Source: CAMDPA01 sp965223035
GTDB taxonomy: Bacteria; Pseudomonadota; Alphaproteobacteria; Rhizobiales; Hyphomicrobiaceae
Length of the DNA: 64,000 nucleotides
Reading direction: 5' to 3'
Assembly: GCA_965223035.1 (NCBI GenBank)
Contig: OZ244980.1
Location: 2,976,001-3,040,000, forward strand
The position numbers were made by a program, and so were the translations under genes. This document shows, piece by piece, positions 45,238 to 53,447 of this stretch; position 1 is the first letter of the stretch, and the number at the start of each line of letters is the position of its first letter. The notes below the pieces were generated by a model that ran no database searches, was not told where the DNA came from, and was given only the letters and a program-made list of their open reading frames with translations.

Positions 45238-45708
45238 ATGACCACAGACACCTTCCGCCTGATCACCGAGACCCAGGCGGCCTACGCCCACGTGATCGAC
45301 AACGATAAGCTCGAGCAGTGGCCGTCGTTCTTCGCGGATCCGTGCACCTACATTATCACGTCTGCGGCCAACCATCGCGAAGGTCTGGAGGCCGGCGTGG
45401 TGTTCGCCAACTCGCACGGCATGTTGCGCGATCGGGTTTCGGCCTTGCGCGAGGCCAACATCTACGAGCGTCATAGCTACCGCCATATCTTGGGCGCGCC
45501 GTTGATCCTGGCTCAGTCCGGCGAGACGGTTGAAAGCGAGACGCCGTTCATGGTGGCGCGCATCATGCACACGGGCGAAACCAGCCTTTTTGCGACCGGC
45601 CGGTATCTCGACAGCTATCGGATCGCCAACGCCGAGGCCAAGTTGGTCAAGCGGCTGGTGGTCTGCGACAGCGCTCGCTTCGATACCTTGCTCGCCATCC
45701 CGCTGTGA
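45238..45708 (+). CDS. Rieske aromatic-ring hydroxylase small (beta) subunit
   Basis: Beta subunit of the hydroxylase, 156 residues, of the cone-shaped NTF2-like fold typical of NagH and related proteins. ETQAAYAHVIDNDKLEQWPS and FFADPCTYIITSAANHREGL are characteristic, followed by ERHSYRHILGAP and DSYRIANAEAKLVKRLVVCD. It starts ten bases after the large-subunit stop, so both are in one operon. It ends convergent with the methyltransferase. The pair needs an electron-transfer partner that is not in this window. Confidence 0.88.
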   Translation: MTTDTFRLITETQAAYAHVIDNDKLEQWPSFFADPCTYIITSAANHREGLEAGVVFANSHGMLRDRVSALREANIYERHSYRHILGAPLILAQSGETVESETPFMVARIMHTGETSLFATGRYLDSYRIANAEAKLVKRLVVCDSARFDTLLAIPL

Positions 45709-45768
45709 GCCGTCAGGGCCGCTCAATCCGGTGCGCGTCGCGGCGCTGGCGATCGCGACGCAAAGCTC

Positions 45769-46806
45769 TCACAGCTTGCGGCGCACCAAGAGCTTGGATA
45801 AGAACGCCAGCGATTGCCGCTCCGCCGCCAAGCCCGCATCAGCAAACAATTGATCGAGATCTGCGATCGCATAGCCGCGAAAATAGGGTTCGTGAAAGCG
45901 AACCGGAAACGCCTCGATCAGACCGTCCCAGCCCGGACGGTCGCCGATCTGCATGCTATCGAGGAACACCAACAGGCCGCCGGGTTTCAGCACCCGCGCG
46001 ATCTCCGCGGTCACCCGGCCACGGACGTCGGGCGGCAGCTCATGAAACAGGAAAACCGTGGTGACGATGTCCTGACTGGCGTCGGCAAGCGGTATCGCCT
46101 CAGCGTTGCCGGCAACCAGGCGCGCGGCGCGAAGATTGATCAGGTGCGCAGCCGCCTCGTCCAAATAGGCCTGGGACAGATCGAGGCCATAGAGCGGCAG
46201 CGCCGGAAAGGCCAATCTGATCTGGCGCAGCAAACGTCCGGTGCCGCACGCGACGTCGAGCAGCGACATCCGCCGTTGATCCCGCCCGGCGATCTCATCG
46301 GCGATCGGCGCCAGAGCCACGCGCCGCATCGCGTTGGCCGCTCCGTAAAACAACGTTTCCACCTGCACGTCGTAGAGCCGGGCCGAGCTGGGTGAAAGAT
46401 AGCCGCCGGTCTGAAAATGAAAGTCTTGCCGGTAGTAATCGGGTAGCGCGGTGACGCCAGGCTCGTTGAGGACGCTGTCGGCTTGGGCGGCAGCGCGCCG
46501 GGAGACGGTCGATGGCAGGTCGTTCAGCATGGCGCCGATACGGCGGACATGATCGGGAAAATCATCGGGTGTGGCATCCATCGGCGGATAATGGCCGCTG
46601 CGCACGGCTTTGGCGTCAGCCACCAACAGCGCCAGCAACGCCTGCAGCAGCTGTTGCCGGTCCGGCACCCGCCGCCGTGGCCGATAGCTGGAGCGTCCAC
46701 CCAGACGCGCCACCCGCCGGTCCATGATCTGGTTGAGGCCATAATACCAACCGAACCGCGCGGTGTTGGCGGCAAGCTGGATCGCCATATCGATCGGACC
46801 ACCCAT
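45769..46806 (-). CDS. SAM-dependent methyltransferase (class I)
   Basis: A 345-residue protein. Motif I LLDVACGTGRLL lies at 182-193, a second acidic loop (LYGLDLSQAYLDEAA) follows, then VTTVFLFHELP and ARVLKPGGLLVFLDS. The first 170 residues are an unusual N-terminal domain with predicted helices. Substrate unknown: small molecule or quinone-like. It is divergent from the sirtuin gene. Confidence 0.8.
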   Translation of the reverse strand: MGGPIDMAIQLAANTARFGWYYGLNQIMDRRVARLGGRSSYRPRRRVPDRQQLLQALLALLVADAKAVRSGHYPPMDATPDDFPDHVRRIGAMLNDLPSTVSRRAAAQADSVLNEPGVTALPDYYRQDFHFQTGGYLSPSSARLYDVQVETLFYGAANAMRRVALAPIADEIAGRDQRRMSLLDVACGTGRLLRQIRLAFPALPLYGLDLSQAYLDEAAAHLINLRAARLVAGNAEAIPLADASQDIVTTVFLFHELPPDVRGRVTAEIARVLKPGGLLVFLDSMQIGDRPGWDGLIEAFPVRFHEPYFRGYAIADLDQLFADAGLAAERQSLAFLSKLLVRRKL

Positions 46807-46842
46807 CGAACCTCTCGCCGGCTGTTGAGTTCGCAGTCAAAC

Positions 46843-46894
46843 CAACTGATGCTGGCAAACCAACAGATGCTGGCAAACTAACAGATGCTGGCGG
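46843..46894. repeat. Three tandem copies of an 18-bp unit
   Basis: CAACTGATGCTGGCAAAC, CAACAGATGCTGGCAAAC and TAACAGATGCTGGCGG, in the gap between the divergent methyltransferase and sirtuin genes. Confidence 0.85.
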
Positions 46895-46983
46895 TCGACG
46901 AACCTGTCAGCGTTGCCGCGCGCTGCAACGTCACTTTGACGGGCGTTCCCGACAGCCCACACCGAACACGGATCACCGCAGCC

Positions 46984-47703
46984 ATGCCGCGCTATCAGCA
47001 CATCGTCGTCCTTACCGGCTCCGGAATCTCCGCGGAATCAGGCATCGCCACGTTTCGCGACAAGAACGGCATCTGGTCCAAGGTCGATTATCGCGACGTC
47101 GCCACGCCTCAAGGGTTCGCAAGAAATCCGAAACTGGTCCACGACTTCTATAATACTCGCCGCCGCGGCGGGGCTGGCGCCAAGCCCAACGCCGGTCACC
47201 TGGCGCTGGCCCGGCTGGAGCGCGTGCATACGGCAGCGCCCGGTCGCAGCTTTCATCTCGTGACCCAGAACATCGACGCCCTGCACGAGGCGGCCGGCTC
47301 GCACAACATCATCCACATGCATGGCGAGATGGCGAAGGCGTTGTGCGCGTTGTGCGGCGCGCGCCAGCGGTGGACCGAGGATCTGTCGACGGAGCTCGCC
47401 TGCAACCGCTGCGGCCAGGCCGGCGGCATGCGCCCCGACGTCGTGTGGTTCGGCGAGATGCCCTATCACATGGAGCGCATCGCCGACCTGTTGGCCCAAT
47501 GCGATCTGTTCATCTCGATCGGCACCAGCGGCACGGTCTACCCGGCGGCCGGGTTCGTGGCCGAGGCGCGGCGCGCCGGTGCCCATACCGTGGAGCTCAA
47601 CCTGGAGCCGTCCGAAGGCGCCTCGCTGTTCGCCGAAGCGATCCACGGCAAGGCCGGCGAGGTGGTGCCGGCCTTTGTGGCGCGGCTGTTGGGGGAAGCG
47701 TGA
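46984..47703 (+). CDS. cobB: NAD-dependent protein deacylase (sirtuin, CobB type)
   Basis: A 239-residue sirtuin. The NAD motif GSGISAESGIATFRDKNGIW lies at 12-31, TQNID at 94-98 and the catalytic His113 in HMHGE. The zinc site has Cys121, 124, 140 and 143 (CALCG, CNRCG). Tyr56 and Arg59 (FYNTRR) match the class III YxxR pair that favours succinyl- or malonyl-lysine, so desuccinylation is as likely as deacetylation. The frame is open for 33 codons upstream, but homologues start at MPRYQHIVVLTGSG. Confidence 0.92.
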   Translation: MPRYQHIVVLTGSGISAESGIATFRDKNGIWSKVDYRDVATPQGFARNPKLVHDFYNTRRRGGAGAKPNAGHLALARLERVHTAAPGRSFHLVTQNIDALHEAAGSHNIIHMHGEMAKALCALCGARQRWTEDLSTELACNRCGQAGGMRPDVVWFGEMPYHMERIADLLAQCDLFISIGTSGTVYPAAGFVAEARRAGAHTVELNLEPSEGASLFAEAIHGKAGEVVPAFVARLLGEA

Positions 47704-47717
47704 CGTGGTTGCATGGC

Positions 47718-47742
47718 TACCAATAAATATGATATATTGGTA
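47718..47742. promoter_or_regulatory. Candidate ParD operator upstream of parDE
   Basis: Perfect inverted repeat TACCAATA-N9-TATTGGTA in an AT-rich island within GC-rich DNA, immediately upstream of the antitoxin gene. A -10-like TATAAA lies at 47741-47746. ParD-type antitoxins autoregulate through such sites. Confidence 0.6.
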
Positions 47743-47760
47743 TAAATGAGAGGGATGGCC

Positions 47761-48012
47761 ATGGGTAAGAGCACGTCGATCACACTCGGTGAACACTTTG
47801 AAAAGTTCATCGGTTCCCGTGTCTCTGCGGGGCGTTATGGGTCTGCCAGCGAGGTCGTTCGAGCTGGTTTACGCTTGCTTGAGGAGCATGAGGCCGCGCA
47901 AGAAGCGCTGAGGCGACAACTGATCGAGGGGGAGGAGAGCGGCCAACCTCAACCTTTCGACAATGCGGCTTTCGTCAAGCGAATGCGCGCCAAACATGCC
48001 AAGTCCAGGTAA
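47761..48012 (+). CDS. parD: ParD-like antitoxin (ribbon-helix-helix)
   Basis: Antitoxin of a type II toxin-antitoxin pair. The 83-residue protein has an N-terminal ribbon-helix-helix DNA-binding region (STSITLGEHFEKFIGSRV and YGSASEVVRAGLRLLEE) typical of CopG/ParD, and a C-terminal toxin-binding tail. GAGAGG lies before ATG 47761, which fits better than the more upstream ATG 47746. It overlaps the ParE gene. Confidence 0.88.
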   Translation: MGKSTSITLGEHFEKFIGSRVSAGRYGSASEVVRAGLRLLEEHEAAQEALRRQLIEGEESGQPQPFDNAAFVKRMRAKHAKSR

Positions 48013-48298
48013 CTCATACACGCTCACGCCGCACGCTCAGGCCGACCTGGAAGACATTTGGGATTACACCGTAGAGCATTGGTCACTCGATCAGGCGGAA
48101 CGCTATCATGTTAGGATTGTCACCGTCTTTGACACGCTTGCAGCCGAACCACATAAAGGCGCCGATGTGAACCACATCCGCGTGGGCTATCGTCGATGGG
48201 CCGTCGGTCGTCATTTCGTCTTCTACCGTCACGGCGAAGACGGTGTCGTCATTGTTCGGATCCTCCACCAACGTCGCGATTTCCGTCGTCATCTGTGA
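47996..48298 (+). CDS. parE: ParE-like toxin (RelE/ParE superfamily)
   Basis: Toxin partner, 100 residues of the RelE/ParE fold: SYTLTPHAQADLEDIWDYTV, then FDTLAAEPHKGADV, RRWAVGRHFVFYRHGEDGVV and a final ILHQRRDF typical of ParE. ParE toxins poison DNA gyrase; this is family knowledge, not shown here. The ATG at 47996 lies 17 bases inside the antitoxin gene end, the usual coupled arrangement. I see nothing in the 275 bases that follow. Confidence 0.88.
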   Translation: MPSPGNSYTLTPHAQADLEDIWDYTVEHWSLDQAERYHVRIVTVFDTLAAEPHKGADVNHIRVGYRRWAVGRHFVFYRHGEDGVVIVRILHQRRDFRRHL

Positions 48299-48573
48299 GG
48301 ACGTGTTTGACTGTTGGGCTGAGCAACGAGGCGCGCGATGTCGGTGCGAACCGAGTGCGTCATGGATTTCGACTGGGCGGACGTAAACACTGAACGACAG
48401 GATCGGCAACCTGCCGGGCAATGCCTCATTGGCAGTCCCTTGCCTGCGCGAGACTAAAGGCCCGTGCCTCCCAGCGACCGGCTGTACTGAGATCGTATTC
48501 ACCTGACAGTCGCCGCGCCTTGAGCCAGATCACGCAAACCTTGCGGCCTGGCTCCCGCAAGCCCACAACCCAC

Positions 48574-50148
48574 TCACCCACCGATCACCGCGCGCCGGAG
48601 CACCTTGCCGATCGCCGACTTGGGCAGGGCGTCGACGATCTCGATCACGTGCGGCACCTTGTTGCGCTGCAGTTTGGCCTTGAGGTCGGTGCGTAGCGCT
48701 TCCACCAGCTCAGGCCCGCCGGCCGCGCCCGCCTTTAATTCGACGACGGCGCGGATCAGATTGCCGTCCTCGGCATGCGGCACCGGCACCACGCAGGCCT
48801 CCGCCACGCTGGCGTGTTGGCGCAGCGCGTTCTCGATTTCGATCGGTACGATGAAGATGCCGCGGCTCTTGAAGCAATCGTCGGTGCGCCCGGCGATCCA
48901 GAAGTAGCCGTCCGCGTCCCGGCGGGCCAGGTCGCCGGTATGAAACCAACCGTCGTGCACCACCTCGGCGGTCTTCGCCGGGTCCTTGTGATAGCCCAGG
49001 AAAAAGCTGGGGTTGTCGGCGCGGATCACCAGCTGGCCGACCTCGCCCACCGGCAGCTCGTTGTCCTCGTCGTCCATGATCCGGCAGTCAGCGCCCCACG
49101 GCACGCCGATCGCGCCCGGCTTGATCGGCAACAGCGGGCTGTGGCTGATGGCGAGTTGCATCTCCGAAACGCCGTAGTGCTCCCAAATGTCGACCCCGAA
49201 ACGGGCCTTCCAGGCCGCCAACGTCGCCGCGCCTAGCGCCTCGCCGGAGGCATTGCAGCCGCGCAGCGTGGAGGTGTCGTAGCCCGCCTCGATGCCGTCC
49301 ACGGCCAAGACCCGGCGATAGATGGTCGGCACCGCATGCGCCACGGTGACCCCGAAGCGCGCGATCGCCTCCAAAAACCGCTCCGGGTTGGCGCGGCCTT
49401 CCAGCGCCGCCCCGGTGACGGCGTTGCGCAACGGGAACAGCACATTGTGGCCCAACAGCGAGATGAAGCTCCATTCGCCGGCCGCTAACACCACGTCGCC
49501 TTGCAGCGGCGGCACCCGTTGCCGATTGGCGTTGCCGCGCGCGACCAGCCAGCGCTGGGCGTGCAGGATCCCCTTGGGGCGGCCGGTGGTGCCGGACGTG
49601 TAACAAAGAAACGCCGGCGCGTCGGGCCCGGTTTCGACCGTGTCGATGTGGCCGCTGCCGATCATGTCTTCAAACCGCCGCTCACCGGCCCTGGCGCCGC
49701 GCGCCACGATCAAGCCCTTGGCCAGGGCGCCGGCATGCGCCCGCAGCGGCGCGGCGATCTGATCGAGCGCGACCGCCGCCACCGCGTCCGAGTGGTTCAG
49801 CACGAAGCCGATGTCGGCCGATCCGGCGGCCGTATTTTGCGTGACCGGCACCGCGCCAATCTTAGCCAGCGCGAGGAAGGCGATCACAAATTCCAGGCAA
49901 TTCCAGGTGCGCAACAGCACCCGATCCCCGCGCACGATGCCGTGACCCGCGAGCTGGGCCGCGAACGCCGTCACCTGGGCATTCAGAGCCGCATAACTCA
50001 CCGAGTCGAATTCGCCGACGAATGCGGTGCGGGCGCCGTGGCCGGCGGCGATCGGCTTATCGAGGCACTCAGCGGCCATATTTGTCGCCGGCACGGCCGT
50101 GTCGTACCTCGCCCACGCGGCCTGGCGGGGATCCAGCATGCGACCCAT
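48574..50148 (-). CDS. AMP-dependent acyl/aryl-CoA ligase
   Basis: A 524-residue adenylate-forming enzyme of the ANL superfamily. The P-loop CYTSGTTGRPKG, WEHYGVSEM, the hinge region GWFHTGDLARRDADG and the C-terminal lysine motif LPKSAIGKVLRR (about 505-516) are present. Motif details resemble the benzoate-, 2-aminobenzoate- and medium-chain-acyl-CoA ligase group, so a role in aromatic acid use is possible, near the hydroxylase genes. ATG 50148 is used, behind AAGGGAA; ATG 50139 and the more upstream ATG 50208 are alternatives. Confidence 0.88.
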   Translation of the reverse strand: MGRMLDPRQAAWARYDTAVPATNMAAECLDKPIAAGHGARTAFVGEFDSVSYAALNAQVTAFAAQLAGHGIVRGDRVLLRTWNCLEFVIAFLALAKIGAVPVTQNTAAGSADIGFVLNHSDAVAAVALDQIAAPLRAHAGALAKGLIVARGARAGERRFEDMIGSGHIDTVETGPDAPAFLCYTSGTTGRPKGILHAQRWLVARGNANRQRVPPLQGDVVLAAGEWSFISLLGHNVLFPLRNAVTGAALEGRANPERFLEAIARFGVTVAHAVPTIYRRVLAVDGIEAGYDTSTLRGCNASGEALGAATLAAWKARFGVDIWEHYGVSEMQLAISHSPLLPIKPGAIGVPWGADCRIMDDEDNELPVGEVGQLVIRADNPSFFLGYHKDPAKTAEVVHDGWFHTGDLARRDADGYFWIAGRTDDCFKSRGIFIVPIEIENALRQHASVAEACVVPVPHAEDGNLIRAVVELKAGAAGGPELVEALRTDLKAKLQRNKVPHVIEIVDALPKSAIGKVLRRAVIGG

Positions 50149-50284
50149 TTCCCTTATTGGTTTGCCAGGGCGCGATCGAGCTTGATGCCTCCATGCAAAA
50201 TCGCCCATCGCGTCCTGTGCCCTTCAACCAAAGCCTACACCGCGTTTGAGATGTTGCGCCAACACCCTTCCGCCCTGGCCTTTG

Positions 50285-50350
50285 CATCATTCGCCTGGGG
50301 GAGCGGGATGGTTCCAGCTCACGCTGAACCGCTACTAGCGCAACCCGCCC
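50285..50350. repeat. Partial composite of family 2 and family 1 ends
   Basis: GGGGGAGCGGGATGG, TTCCAGCTCACGCTGAACCG, then CTAGCGCAACCCGCC. The left part matches one arm of family 2 and the right part the gene-proximal end of family 1. It lies in the gap between the CoA ligase and the MFS gene, where I see no gene. Confidence 0.5.
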
Positions 50351-50522
50351 GAAGGTGCAAAGCCGTGGGCCGCGTCGCCTGAACGGATACGATGATCCCC
50401 CGGCGAGGCTCCAAGAAGCCGATCGAGCCGCGGCGCGTTGCACATTTTTGCGCACCGGCTCAGTATGTTGTTTTGGCCAGCGCGGGCGTGCGCGGGCGAT
50501 CGACGATAAGAGCCCCATCGAT

Positions 50523-51749
50523 ATGCAGGTGAATCCCCCCCGGGTTGGTGGCGGAGTTAGCTTCGCGCCCGGCCAGCGCCGCGGCGACCCGGATTACGGC
50601 TTGCTGCTCCCCTTGTTCGCCCAGGCGTTGGCGGCACAGATGGTGCTCAGCATCATTCGGGTGACGACCTCCTACCGCGCGGTTGAACTCGGCCTGTCGG
50701 AAGTCTGGGTCGGGGTGATCTCGGCGACCTATGCGCTGCTGCCGATCTTCCTCGCGGTGTGGGTGGGACGCTTCGTCGATCGCGGCAACGACGCCCGCGC
50801 CGCCTGGATCGGCGCCGCGATCGTGGCGCTGGCCGCCGCCGGCGTCTGGCGCCTCAACGATACGGCCAGTTGGCTGATCCTGTTTTCCGCCCTGCTCGGC
50901 ATCGGACAGCTGTTTTTGATGGTGGCCTTTCAAATGCTGTGCGTGCGCAGCTCGACCGAAGCAACCCGGGAAACCGTGTTCGGCAACTATATGGTGGCCA
51001 ATGCGCTGGGTCAGGGGCTGGGTCCGCTCGTCGTCGGCTGGCTCGGCGGCGCCGCCCGCCTGCCGCCGACGCAATTGCTGTTCACCGTGGCCTTGGTGGT
51101 CGCCGTCCTCGCGCTCGCCGCCAGCCTCGGCCTCAGACCGTCGCGGCCCGCGCATGCCACTGCCGCGCGCGCCGAGATCACCCCGATCCCGGAGCTGCTG
51201 CAAATGCCGGGCCTGCTCACCTTGATCGTTGCCAGTGTGATGATCGTGGTGTCGCAGGACCTGATCGTGATCTACCTGCCGCTGGTGGGGGCTGAGCGCG
51301 GCATCGACGTTGCGCACATCGGCCTCCTGCTCACCGTGCGCGCGGCCGCATCCGTGATCTCGAGGCTATTTTATGCGCAATTCTTCAGCCTCGTCGGTCG
51401 CGTGCCGTTGACCGTGGGAACCATGGCGTTTGCGGCCGCCGCCTACCTGATCATCGCCCTGCCGGTGCCGATTTGGTTGATGTATGTCGCGGTCAGCGCG
51501 GCCGGCTTTTTCCTCGGCCTGGCCGGCACCGTCAGCATTTCCAACGTGTTGGGCCTGGTGCCGGCCGGCGCTCGGGCCGTGGCGGTGTCGCTGCGGATCA
51601 CCGGCAACCGCATCGGCCAAGTGACGATGCCGCTCGCCGCCGGCGTGATTGCCGTCGCCACCGGCGCCGGCAGTATCTTTCTGGTGGTGGCGGCCTGCTT
51701 GGCAGCGTCAAGTGCCACCGTGCACGTCGTGCGTAGCGGCAAATCATGA
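50523..51749 (+). CDS. MFS transporter
   Basis: A 408-residue major facilitator protein with about 12 helices. It has the GRFVDRG loop after helix 2 (the A-motif position), FGNYMVANALGQGLGPLVV, and the second-half loop SRLFYAQFFSLVGRVPL. Such proteins usually carry small organic acids or drugs. Close to the CoA ligase and aromatic-acid genes, an aromatic-acid uptake role is plausible but not proven. ATG 50523 is used; the longer upstream frame includes repeat sequence and is not believed. Confidence 0.85.
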   Translation: MQVNPPRVGGGVSFAPGQRRGDPDYGLLLPLFAQALAAQMVLSIIRVTTSYRAVELGLSEVWVGVISATYALLPIFLAVWVGRFVDRGNDARAAWIGAAIVALAAAGVWRLNDTASWLILFSALLGIGQLFLMVAFQMLCVRSSTEATRETVFGNYMVANALGQGLGPLVVGWLGGAARLPPTQLLFTVALVVAVLALAASLGLRPSRPAHATAARAEITPIPELLQMPGLLTLIVASVMIVVSQDLIVIYLPLVGAERGIDVAHIGLLLTVRAAASVISRLFYAQFFSLVGRVPLTVGTMAFAAAAYLIIALPVPIWLMYVAVSAAGFFLGLAGTVSISNVLGLVPAGARAVAVSLRITGNRIGQVTMPLAAGVIAVATGAGSIFLVVAACLAASSATVHVVRSGKS

Positions 51750-51828
51750 GGCAGGGTGCTGCGCGGAGCCGTCGTCACCAAACCCGGTGAAAGCCTGAAA
51801 TCCGTGCGCTGAAGGCGGCCATCGCGGC

Positions 51829-52827
51829 TTATGGGTCCTGCGGCAGCAGCACCACCCGCCCGTTGGCCTGTCTTTGCGCAATGAGATGCATGGCCCGCGC
51901 ATAATCGCGCAACGGCAGGGTCGTGCTCGGCTGGGGCCTGACCTGACCCGCCTCATAGAGCGCGAACACCTCATCGTAGCACTGGCGCACCAGCTCCGGC
52001 ATCCGCCGCCGATAATCGCTGATCTGCAGGCCGGTCACTTCGGCATTCTTGACCAACAGGTAATTGAGCTTGAGGCTCGGGATCGCCCCGGCCGCGAAGC
52101 CCAGCACCACCAGCCGGCCACGCCAGGCGATGGCCCGGATCGCGGCCTCGAACACATCGCCGCCAAGTGGGTCCACTATGACGTCGGCCCCCTGGTCGTT
52201 GGTTGCCGCGAACACTTGCGCGCGTACGCTTTCGCGCAGCTCGGCTTGCGACAGGTCGATGATGCGATCTGCTCCGGCCGCTAGGACGCCGGCGAATTTC
52301 TCGGTCGACGCCACGGCGCCCAGCACGACTTTAGCCCCAAACGCCTTGGCCAACTGTACAGCTGCGTGACCGACCGCCCCTGAAGCGCCAAGCACGAGCA
52401 CCGTTTCGCCTGGCTTTAGCCGCGCACGATCCTTGAGCGCCACCCACGCCGTGTCATACGCCAAGGCCATGGCGGCGGCATCGACAAACGATAGCGTGTC
52501 GGGGAGCCGATAGCACTGTGTTGCCACAACCAGCGCGCGTTGGGCGAAGCCGGCGCCCTCGCTCATCCCCAGCACCCGGTGCCCTGGCTGCAGATCACGG
52601 ACACCTTCGCCGAGCGCCCGAACGACACCAGCAGGATGCTTGCCGGGGACATAAGGCAAGGTCGGTTTGAATTGGTAGCGGCCGGTGATGGTGACGATAT
52701 CGACGTAGTTGACGGCGACCGCCTCGACGTCGATCAGCACCTGGCCGGGGCCCGGTGCAGGCTCCGGCAATTCCACCAAGGCCCCGTTATCGATGGCCCC
52801 CAGTCGATCGACGCAAATGGCTTTCAT
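51829..52827 (-). CDS. Quinone oxidoreductase-like medium-chain reductase
   Basis: A 332-residue zinc-free MDR protein. GroES-like N-terminal domain with VNYVDIVTITGRYQFKPTLP, and a Rossmann domain with VLGASGAVGHAAVQLAKAFG. It resembles NADPH:quinone reductase family members; the reaction is not clear. Start ATG 52827 follows a short 11-bp direct duplication (GGGGCTTTCAT twice) that also makes a second, out-of-frame ATG. Confidence 0.85.
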   Translation of the reverse strand: MKAICVDRLGAIDNGALVELPEPAPGPGQVLIDVEAVAVNYVDIVTITGRYQFKPTLPYVPGKHPAGVVRALGEGVRDLQPGHRVLGMSEGAGFAQRALVVATQCYRLPDTLSFVDAAAMALAYDTAWVALKDRARLKPGETVLVLGASGAVGHAAVQLAKAFGAKVVLGAVASTEKFAGVLAAGADRIIDLSQAELRESVRAQVFAATNDQGADVIVDPLGGDVFEAAIRAIAWRGRLVVLGFAAGAIPSLKLNYLLVKNAEVTGLQISDYRRRMPELVRQCYDEVFALYEAGQVRPQPSTTLPLRDYARAMHLIAQRQANGRVVLLPQDP

Positions 52828-52988
52828 GGGGCTTTCATGGGGCTCCCGGCAAGGACGGTGAAACGGCGATCACGGCAGGCGAACGCGCTCGGGTGTAAGT
52901 CGCTGGCGCACACCGCCCACACCCTCCGATCGCGCCAGCGTTCCCATCACCTCGCGAACTTGATAGGGCCAAGCCGCCGACGTCGCCG

Positions 52989-53333
52989 TCAGTTGGTATG
53001 GTAGATGTCGAGATCGCCCGGCATCGCCTGCGGCACACCCCGGGCATAGTGCTTAATCTCGCAATGGGTGGCCGTGTACTGATTGACGAAGAAGCCCGTC
53101 AGAGGCGCCGTCATGTCCTTGTGCGGCTGACTACCGACGTAGGCCTTCATCGCCGCCTCGCTCTGCCACAGGCTGACCGAATAACCGGCATCCCGATCGC
53201 GCTGATCCTGCGCCAACCATTGCACCAGCAGCCCATCGACCGGCCCGCGCGCCTCGATCGCCCGCTGATAGGCCGCCTCGTACGCGTCCCACTTGCCGGG
53301 AACGATCTTTCCCCACACGATTCGGGCATACAT
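52989..53333 (-). CDS. Antibiotic biosynthesis monooxygenase (ABM) domain protein
   Basis: A 114-residue small dimeric ferredoxin-fold protein. MYARIVWGKIVPGKWDAYEA and GYSVSLWQSEAAMKAYVGS fit the ABM/YgiN superfamily. Members are cofactor-free monooxygenases of phenols and quinols, or have no known activity. ATG 53333 is preceded by AGGGAGG. It is on the same strand as the upstream-lying quinone oxidoreductase-like gene (160 bases apart), which may share its transcript. Confidence 0.8.
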   Translation of the reverse strand: MYARIVWGKIVPGKWDAYEAAYQRAIEARGPVDGLLVQWLAQDQRDRDAGYSVSLWQSEAAMKAYVGSQPHKDMTAPLTGFFVNQYTATHCEIKHYARGVPQAMPGDLDIYHTN

Positions 53334-53447
53334 GCCATCCTCCCTTGTTTGCGGGCCACTGAAAAACTCGAACAGCTCGGCTCACCGTGTCGCACCAGCG
53401 AGCCTGATTGCATGCGCGACCCGACGGCGGCTGCAGGGCTGGACCCT

